Part shown: positions 58,366 through 64,000 of the stretch, in pieces
Position numbering within the stretch: position 1 is the stretch's first letter
How the letters are laid out: every line of letters begins with the position of its first letter
Assembly (NCBI GenBank): GCA_028285945.1
Contig: JAPYNE010000028.1
Location: 1 to 64,000 of the forward strand
DNA length: 64,000 nucleotides
From: Candidatus Foliamicus numerosus
GTDB taxonomy: Bacteria; Pseudomonadota; Gammaproteobacteria; Steroidobacterales; Foliamicaceae
Direction: 5' to 3'
The notes under the pieces: generated by a model
The model's database searches: none
Seen by the model: the letters and a program-made list of their open reading frames with translations, nothing else
Told to the model about the DNA's origin: nothing
Made by a program: the position numbers and the translations under genes

Positions 58366-58383
58366 CTTGGCGCAATATGCGGG
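58366..58383 (-). repeat. Stop-adjacent 18-nt element (copy 3)
   Basis: On the minus strand this is CCCGCATATTGCGCCAAG, 9 nt after the leuS stop codon, matching the copies at 7049-7066 and 16805-16822. It is followed by a GC-rich stem (GCGCGG-AGG-CCGCGC) and GGGGTTTT, which could act as a weak terminator before R4 and lptE. Confidence 0.55.
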
Positions 58384-58392
58384 CCGGGGCCG

Positions 58393-60999
58393 TCACAGCA
58401 CGAAATTGACGATGCGGCCCGGAACGTAAACTTCCCTTCGCACCGTCTCTCCAGCCAGGCGCGCGGCCACCCGCTCGTCGCCGCGCGCGAGGGCCAGCAC
58501 TGTCTCGCGCCCGGCATCCGCAGCCACGCGAATGCTGGTCCTGAGCTTGCCGTTCACCTGCACCGCGATCTCCACGGTTTCATCCTCCAGCCATTGGTCG
58601 ATCACCTTGGGCCAGGGGGCATGCGCAAGCGACTCGCCGTGTCCCAGCCGCTGCCATAATTCCTCTGCGATGTGCGGAGCAAAGGGGCTTGCAATCAGCA
58701 CCAGCGGCTCCGCAACGCTTCGCGGCAATTCCTTCCAGCGGGCGGCCGCGTTTACGAACTCCATCAGCGCAGCGATGGCGGTGTTCATTTTCAGTTCGCG
58801 GATATCCGCAGTGACCTTGGCGACAGTGCGATGCAGCAGGCGCAACTGCTCCGGCGCGGCCTCGCCTTCGCTCACGCCTCCATCCACCAGGCTCCATAAA
58901 CGTCCGAGAAATCTGAACGGGCCTTCCACGCCGCGCGTGCTCCAGGGCTTGGACTTCTCCAAAGGCCCCATGAACATTTCATAAAGCCGGAATGCGTCGG
59001 CGCCGTAATGCTGGAGCACATCCTCAGGGTTCACCACATTGCCGCGCGACTTGGACATCTTGTGGGCGCGGGACTCAAGAACGATCGAAGGATCGGAGGC
59101 CAGCACGAAGTGTTCGCCGCTCTTGCGAACCTGGTCCTCGTCAAGGGCCTGCGGCGTGAGGTCCGCGCCGCTTTCCCCATCGGCCCAGGCGGGCGGCTGA
59201 GAGCCCGGCACACGACGGGCTCTCACTGCGGAAACGAAGGCGCCTGATTCATCCCGATAGACGTTGAATTCGCGCTCCCCCAGGATCACGCCCTGATGCA
59301 CGACTTTGCGGAACGGCTCGTCGGTGGAAACCAAGCCCGCGTCGTGCAACACCTTGTGCCAGAACCGCGCGTAGAGCAAATGCAGCACCGCATGCTCGGC
59401 GCCGCCGATGTAGAGGTCCACCGGCATCCAGTAGCGCTCCAGTTCAGGATCCACCAGCCGGCCGGGGTTGCGCGGATCGATAAAGCGCAGGTAGTACCAG
59501 CAGGATCCGGCCCACTGGGGCATGGTATTGGTCTCGCGGCGGGCGGGCCGGCCGCTTTGCGGATCGGTGGCCTTGAGCCACTCGCCGGCCTTGGCCAGCG
59601 GACCTTCAGGTGAACCGCTGGGGCGAAAGTCGTCCAGCTCCGGCAGCGTGAGCGGCAGTTCCGTTTCCGGCAGCGGCCTGGCCACGCCGTCCACGAATAC
59701 CACAGGGAAGGGTTCGCCCCAGTAGCGTTGGCGGCTGAACAGCCAGTCGCGCAGGCGGTAGGCGGTCTGCGCCCGGCCGCGCCCGTTGCGCTCAAGCCAG
59801 CCGATGGCGGCCTGTTTGGCCTCCTCCATCCGCATTCCGTTGAGAAAGCCGCTGTTGATGACCCTGCCCTCGCCGCTGAAGGCGCCATCCTCGTGCCCAT
59901 CGGGCGGCTGCACGGTGCGCACCACTTCAAGCGAATGAGCATGGGCGAACTCCCAATCGCGCTGGTCCTCGCCGGGCACGCCCATGATGGCGCCCGTGCC
60001 GTAACCCATCAGCACGTAGTCGGCCACCCACACCGGAATCTCCTTGCCGGTGGCGGGATGGATGGCCCGCGCCCCGGTATCGACGCCGCCGCGGTCATGC
60101 GCATCGGCCACGCGCCTCATCTGGCTCTTGCGCGCGGCCTCGCGGCAATAGCGCCGCACCTCGTCGAGCCGCCCCGGGGCGGCGATCTTTTCGGCCAACG
60201 GGTGCTCCGGCGAAAGCGCCAGGAAGGTAGCGCCGAACAGCGTGTCCGGCCGGGTGCTGAACACGCTGACGGCTTCGTCGGCGCCGGCCAGCGCGAAGTG
60301 GATCTCGGCGCCCACCGAACGGCCAATCCAGTTGCGCTGCATTTCCAGCGTGGACTCGGGCCAATCCAAGCCGTCGAGTCCTGCCAGCAATCTCTCCGCA
60401 TAGTCCGTAATCTTCAGCATCCATTGCCGCAGCGGTCGCCGCTCGCAAGGAAAACCGCCCACTTCCGACCGGCCTTCCACCACTTCCTCGTTGGCCAAGG
60501 TCGTGCCCAGATCCGGGCACCACCAGACCGGCCGCTCGGCTTGGTAGGCCAGGCCGCGCTCATGCAGCTTCAGGAAAATCCACTGCGTCCAGCGGTAATA
60601 GTCCGGGTCGGCGGTGCTGATTTCGCGCGACCAGTCGTAGGAAAAGCCCAGCGACTTCAGTTGTGCTCGAAAGCGGTCGATATTGCGCCGCGTGGTCACG
60701 CGCGGGTGGGTATTGGTGCGCACCGCGTATTGCTCGGCGGGCAGGCCGAAAGCGTCCCAGCCCATGGGATGCAGCACGTTGCAGCCGCGCATGCGCTTGT
60801 AGCGGGCCACGATGTCGGTGGCCGTGTAGCCTTCGGGGTGCCCCACATGAAGGCCGCTCCCGCTGGGATAGGGGAACATGTCGAGGATGTACGCCTTGGC
60901 AAGCGAGCGGTCGGGGGCGCCGGGCGTCCGGAAGGTGCCGTCCTGTTCCCAGCGCGCCTGCCACTTCGCCTCGATTTCGGCGAACGGATATGAACTCAT
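58393..60999 (-). CDS. leuS: Leucyl-tRNA synthetase
   Basis: Class I aminoacyl-tRNA synthetase. It is 868 aa from ATG 60999; E. coli LeuS is 860. The HIGH-type motif is FPYPSGSGLHVGHPEGYTA (HVGH 51-54), KMSKS is at 647-651 (HKMSKSRGNVVNPEDVL), and the CP1 editing domain is present (FSTRPDTLFGATFLALSPEH). It ends GRIVNFVL as usual. A longer frame starts 20 codons earlier but ATG 60999 matches the family. leuS-lptE order is normal for gammaproteobacteria, here with R4 between them. Confidence 0.97.
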   Translation of the reverse strand: MSSYPFAEIEAKWQARWEQDGTFRTPGAPDRSLAKAYILDMFPYPSGSGLHVGHPEGYTATDIVARYKRMRGCNVLHPMGWDAFGLPAEQYAVRTNTHPRVTTRRNIDRFRAQLKSLGFSYDWSREISTADPDYYRWTQWIFLKLHERGLAYQAERPVWWCPDLGTTLANEEVVEGRSEVGGFPCERRPLRQWMLKITDYAERLLAGLDGLDWPESTLEMQRNWIGRSVGAEIHFALAGADEAVSVFSTRPDTLFGATFLALSPEHPLAEKIAAPGRLDEVRRYCREAARKSQMRRVADAHDRGGVDTGARAIHPATGKEIPVWVADYVLMGYGTGAIMGVPGEDQRDWEFAHAHSLEVVRTVQPPDGHEDGAFSGEGRVINSGFLNGMRMEEAKQAAIGWLERNGRGRAQTAYRLRDWLFSRQRYWGEPFPVVFVDGVARPLPETELPLTLPELDDFRPSGSPEGPLAKAGEWLKATDPQSGRPARRETNTMPQWAGSCWYYLRFIDPRNPGRLVDPELERYWMPVDLYIGGAEHAVLHLLYARFWHKVLHDAGLVSTDEPFRKVVHQGVILGEREFNVYRDESGAFVSAVRARRVPGSQPPAWADGESGADLTPQALDEDQVRKSGEHFVLASDPSIVLESRAHKMSKSRGNVVNPEDVLQHYGADAFRLYEMFMGPLEKSKPWSTRGVEGPFRFLGRLWSLVDGGVSEGEAAPEQLRLLHRTVAKVTADIRELKMNTAIAALMEFVNAAARWKELPRSVAEPLVLIASPFAPHIAEELWQRLGHGESLAHAPWPKVIDQWLEDETVEIAVQVNGKLRTSIRVAADAGRETVLALARGDERVAARLAGETVRREVYVPGRIVNFVL

Positions 61000-61097
61000 A
61001 GGTGCGAATTGTACGGGCCGGAGGGCTGGCAACCTCGCCTCAACCGTTTGCCGCGGCACCCCTGGCTCCGCAGGGCGGCACCTACCGGCGCATGATC

Positions 61098-62429
61098 TCA
61101 GGTGGCGGGGATGGTGAGAACCTGGCCCACGCGCAGGCGATCATTCTGAAGCTTGTTGGCGCGCATCAGCACCGGCACCGGCACCTTGAAGCGTTGCGCA
61201 ATGCCGCTCAGCGTGTCGCCCCTTCGGGCCACGTATTGCTGTTGCGGGACCTCGCCCGTCGCCACCCGCTCTGCGATCAGCGTGCCGCGTGGAGGATTCC
61301 TGTAGAAATAGGACCTGACGCCGGCCAGCAGCGCGCGCGCCAGCTTCTCCTGATAGGCGGCGGTCTTCAGCAGCTGCTCTTCCTGCGGATTGGAAATGTA
61401 CGCAGTCTCCACCAGGATGGACGGCACATCGTGCGCCTTGAGCACCGCGAAAGGCGCCTTCTGCACCCTGGCCTTGCGCACGCGCCCCACCCCGTGCAAA
61501 TGCTGCAACACCTCGTCGCCCACCTCTAAGCTGGCGCCGATGGAGGCGTTCTGCTGCAGATCAATAATCACCGTGGCAACCGCGGGCGGATATTCGTCCA
61601 ATTCCACGCCCGCCACCAAGTCGGACGCATTCTCGCGCTTGGCGAGGCGGCGCGCTTCATCGGAGGAGCCTTTCTCCGACAGCACATACACGCTGGATCC
61701 CTGAACCCGGCGATCCCGAACCGCATCGGCATGGACTGAAACAAACAAATCCGCATTGCGCTGCCGGGCCAGTTCGTAGCGTCTGCGCAACTTGAGGTAG
61801 TAATCCCCGTCTCGGGTCAGCAGCGCCCGCATGCCGGGTTCGCGCTCAATAAGCCGGCCCAGCCTCCGGGAAATACCTAAAACCACGGTTTTCTCGTACA
61901 AACCGTTCCGTCCGATGGCACCGGGATCCTTGCCGCCGTGACCCGGGTCGATTGCAATCAGCACATCACGCGCCGCCTCGGTTCCGCTTGCCTCCGCTGG
62001 CGCCTCATCATCCCCGCTGCCGGAGAAGATATCCACCACGATGCGGTGCCCTTCGCCCGGCCTGCTCGCCGCGATCGCGACGCTGCTGGCCGTGGCGGAG
62101 GCGCGCAGATCGAAAACCATGCGCAGCTCTCCATCCTGGTGGCGGGCGTGGCGCATGCGCCGCACAATTCCCCTGCCCCGCTCCGGGAGACTGGCATGCA
62201 GCGTGCTTGAGGAAATGTCCACGACGACGCGCGGCTGGTGGTCGAGGACCAGCAAACGATGGCTCCTGTTCTGGTCCAGTTCGATGACCACTCGCGTGCG
62301 CGCATCGTACTCGGCCACCCGAATGGCTTCGACACGGGCAGGCGCGGCGCTCAGGGCGCCAGCCAGCAGCGCCGCGCCGAAACCGGCGGCCATGCGGCAA
62401 GCAGTGATGCCCGGCCAATGCCTTCTCAC
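61098..62429 (-). CDS. amiC: N-acetylmuramoyl-L-alanine amidase, AmiB/AmiC-like with LysM
   Basis: A 443-aa periplasmic cell-separation amidase. Signal peptide (AAGFGAALLAGALSAAPARV), AMIN domain (about 33-130: RVVIELDQNRSHRLLVLDHQ), Amidase_3 domain (IAIDPGHGGKDPGAIGRNGL; SVHADAVRDRRVQGSSVYVL; zinc/catalytic glutamate in ILVETAYISNPQEEQLL), and a C-terminal LysM (QYVARRGDTLSGIAQRFKVP). The GTG start 62429 has GGAGG six bases upstream. It follows tsaE, the common tsaE-amiB order. Domain order is that of AmiB. Confidence 0.93.
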   Translation of the reverse strand: MRRHWPGITACRMAAGFGAALLAGALSAAPARVEAIRVAEYDARTRVVIELDQNRSHRLLVLDHQPRVVVDISSSTLHASLPERGRGIVRRMRHARHQDGELRMVFDLRASATASSVAIAASRPGEGHRIVVDIFSGSGDDEAPAEASGTEAARDVLIAIDPGHGGKDPGAIGRNGLYEKTVVLGISRRLGRLIEREPGMRALLTRDGDYYLKLRRRYELARQRNADLFVSVHADAVRDRRVQGSSVYVLSEKGSSDEARRLAKRENASDLVAGVELDEYPPAVATVIIDLQQNASIGASLEVGDEVLQHLHGVGRVRKARVQKAPFAVLKAHDVPSILVETAYISNPQEEQLLKTAAYQEKLARALLAGVRSYFYRNPPRGTLIAERVATGEVPQQQYVARRGDTLSGIAQRFKVPVPVLMRANKLQNDRLRVGQVLTIPAT

Positions 62430-62522
62430 ACGGATGCCTCCGAACTCCCTCGCTCGCGAGTATAGACCTCAAGGCCAGCTTGTCAAGAAAGAAAATCTAT
62501 ATTTATTAAGAAGGTATTAGCA

Positions 62523-63104
62523 CTACTTAACACAGCTTTCATTGAATTCGCACGTTGCCACATCGGGGTGGCCGACTCTGCCGAGGCGGCGCGCTATCTC
62601 GCTGCCCGAGGATGAATGCCCCCGCACGCGCACGGTCCTGCCGGGGTTGGCATGCCCTAGAAAAACAGCCAAATCCGGCTTGCCCAGCCGACCGCGCGCG
62701 TTGGCGAACCACTCCACCAGGAGCACTTCGCCAGCCTCGGAGGGCGAGCCGGGAAATTCCTCCGGCAATCCGAGTTCATCCAACTCCGATGCCTGCTGAA
62801 GGCGGTACAGGTCGATATGCAAAACCTCCATCGTCACCTTCAACCCTGGCGGCCGCACGGCATAGGGATGCACCAGCCCGTAGGTCGGGCTGGTGACGGG
62901 CGCATCGAGGCCCAGCGCATGGAGGATCCCGCCGATCAGCGTGGTCTTTCCTGCGCCGAGTTCCCCGTCGAAGCCGAGGATCAGTTTCCTCCTCAAGCCC
63001 GCCCCGGCGGCCAGGGCCTCGCCCAAGGCCCGTCCCAAGGCCACCAGACCGCTAACGCTGCCAATCCTGAAAAAAGCCTCGGAGGCTGTATGGCGCCCGC
63101 CCAA
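62523..63104 (-). CDS. tsaE: tRNA threonylcarbamoyladenosine biosynthesis ATPase TsaE
   Basis: P-loop ATPase needed for t6A37 formation with TsaB and TsaD. It is 193 aa. LGFDGELGAGKTTLIGGILH is the Walker A region, SPTYGLVHPYAV the T-loop segment, and LHIDLYRLQQASELDELGLP and VLLVEWFANARGRL follow. The C-terminus is about 30 residues longer than typical. The TTG start 63104 has no good ribosome-binding site, so the exact start is open. An AT-rich gap of about 90 nt separates it from the amidase gene. Confidence 0.9.
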   Translation of the reverse strand: MGGRHTASEAFFRIGSVSGLVALGRALGEALAAGAGLRRKLILGFDGELGAGKTTLIGGILHALGLDAPVTSPTYGLVHPYAVRPPGLKVTMEVLHIDLYRLQQASELDELGLPEEFPGSPSEAGEVLLVEWFANARGRLGKPDLAVFLGHANPGRTVRVRGHSSSGSEIARRLGRVGHPDVATCEFNESCVK

Positions 63105-63107
63105 GAA

Positions 63108-64000
63108 TCACAGATCCTCGCGCAGCCGCTGGAAAGCAAGGGCCCGGCTGCGCGGTCCCAGCGGGAAGCTGTCGGAACCCGCATGCACGATGTCCATCCG
63201 CGAGAGCGACAGTTCCTCCATGGTCTTCTGCATGGTGCGGGTCAGACGAGGGCGGGCGCTTCGGCGGATCGCGAATCCGCGCAGCACGGCGCCGGTTTGC
63301 GCAATGAGATCCACCTTGGCACCGGTGTGCGCGGCCCAGAAGTAATACTGGTTGGTTTCCTGCCCAAGCGAATGCATGAGGTTCTCCACGACCAATCCCT
63401 CCCAGGAAGCCCACGACCTTGGGTGCCGCTCAAGCTCCCCGAAGGTGGTGATTCCAAGGCAGTAGTGAAGTAATCCTGAATCGCGGAAATAGACCTTCGG
63501 GGACTTCACCTGGCGCCGCGGAAGATCAGCCTGCCAAGGCCGAATGCGCCTGACCAGGAAGGCCGATTCCAGAATTTCAAGATAACGCCGGGCGGTGTGG
63601 TGGGAGATGTCCAGCGACCGCGCCAGCTCCGAGCCATTCCACACTTGGCCGTGACACTCCGCCAGCATGGTCCAGAAACGCTCCACCAGCGCAACGGATG
63701 TATTGCCGGTCAGACGATAGATGCCGCGCTCGAGAAAATCGCGTACGTACCGCTCCCTGAACTCGTAGCTGCTGCGGTCGCCGCCTGCGGTAAACGAGTT
63801 CGGCAGACCCCCCCGCAGCCAGAGCGTATCCAACTGCGGCACGGGAAGCTCCTCCGCCAGCAAACCCGGAAGCTCATAGCACGCCAGCAAATCCTCAAGC
63901 GGTTGCAGTTTGTCGCCGAGGCTCTTGAAGTCGATGCTGCTGAGCAGCAAAAAGCGTGCCTGGGTCCAAGTTCGCTGCGCGAGGTCCCGAACCGCTGGCA
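63108..64000 (-). CDS. DUF4143-type AAA ATPase (COG1373), N-terminus beyond the window
   Basis: At least 297 codons. The end of the AAA domain is visible at the window edge (DLAQRTWTQARFLLLSSIDF). Next come YELPGLLAEELPVPQLDTLW, the winged-helix-like DUF4143 part VWNGSELARSLDISHHTARR, YLEILESAFLVRRIRPWQAD, and the nuclease-like VYFRDSGLLHYCLGI with WEGLVVENLM. The family is ATPases of unclear function, often near toxin-antitoxin or mobile genes. It ends 3 nt before the tsaE start region and shares its strand. A decayed relative is at 26007-26195. Confidence 0.88.
   Translation of the reverse strand, partial: PAVRDLAQRTWTQARFLLLSSIDFKSLGDKLQPLEDLLACYELPGLLAEELPVPQLDTLWLRGGLPNSFTAGGDRSSYEFRERYVRDFLERGIYRLTGNTSVALVERFWTMLAECHGQVWNGSELARSLDISHHTARRYLEILESAFLVRRIRPWQADLPRRQVKSPKVYFRDSGLLHYCLGITTFGELERHPRSWASWEGLVVENLMHSLGQETNQYYFWAAHTGAKVDLIAQTGAVLRGFAIRRSARPRLTRTMQKTMEELSLSRMDIVHAGSDSFPLGPRSRALAFQRLREDL

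Noticed and set aside
57671..58396. Long form of LptE starting at 58396
   Set aside because: The first 77 codons read through hairpin R4 and leuS 3' sequence and place the lipobox far from the N-terminus.
59728..60993. 421-codon plus-strand open frame over leuS
   Set aside because: Entirely antisense to a textbook leuS; no domain or ribosome-binding site.

Overview
This window comes from a GC-rich (about 60-65 %) Gram-negative bacterium, most likely an uncultivated gammaproteobacterium. The evidence is the gammaproteobacterial order leuS-lptE and holA-nadD-rsfS, a YhdP-type AsmA protein, the TldD/PmbA pair around purE, an AMIN-Amidase_3-LysM amidase, and a TonB-dependent receptor behind a TPP riboswitch. 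I see no rRNA, tRNA or CRISPR array. Housekeeping genes are packed into minus-strand runs with 1-14 nt overlaps. They are interrupted by accessory islands that are visibly poorer in GC and rich in broken genes.

Layout. 1-2730: gene debris (Calx-beta surface-protein fragment, VapC tail) around a photolyase. 2833-8637: oxidoreductases (AcuI-like, two SDRs, an FAD-linked hydroxyacid dehydrogenase), a PqqC/CADD-like protein and an MntA/HepT pair. 8634-13094: a zinc-type zrg-like operon (His-rich periplasmic protein, ABC ATPase, permease, DUF3299) behind a LuxR-type regulator. 13471-19645: biotin genes bioB-bioF and bioD-bioA, split by a secreted peroxiredoxin and a hairpin repeat. 19732-21688: aldehyde dehydrogenase and VOC protein. 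21826-23183 and 26401-28988: two halves of a thiamine-acquisition module (PnuC/PnuT-like permease plus small-molecule kinase; TPP riboswitch, TonB receptor, thiamine-binding protein). They are separated by an island with Fic, a GmrSD-like nuclease and remnants. 29120-34090: a repeat coiled-coil protein, an amidohydrolase, two large hairpin repeats, folC, membrane proteins and a thioredoxin-like protein.

34233-44703 is a defence-type island. It holds a DUF2442/DUF4160 pair, a type III restriction-modification system with a frameshifted mod, a two-gene signalling module (tandem-GHKL kinase-like ATPase plus a receiver protein with a C-terminal HEPN-like RN(x3)H motif), a convergent C5 cytosine methyltransferase, and a 5'-truncated parA abutting the pmbA stop codon. 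44700-61000 is a long, nearly continuous minus-strand housekeeping run (leuS, lptE, cysS, hisI, sufE, yidD, Trm112-like, holA, nadD, rsfS, yhdP, nit, tldD, purE, pmbA). In it cysS carries an internal deletion and frameshift. 61098-64000: amidase, tsaE and a DUF4143 ATPase that runs off the window.

The two most novel signals are (1) the tandem-GHKL / receiver-HEPN pair next to the orphan methyltransferase, and (2) a dispersed repeat family of four large hairpins. Each hairpin has a conserved ~48-nt core in the loop and locus-specific 26-32-bp arms that are unrelated between loci but near-perfectly palindromic within a locus. A conserved 18-nt element sits at or within 9 nt of the stop codon of three genes, two of them next to these hairpins.
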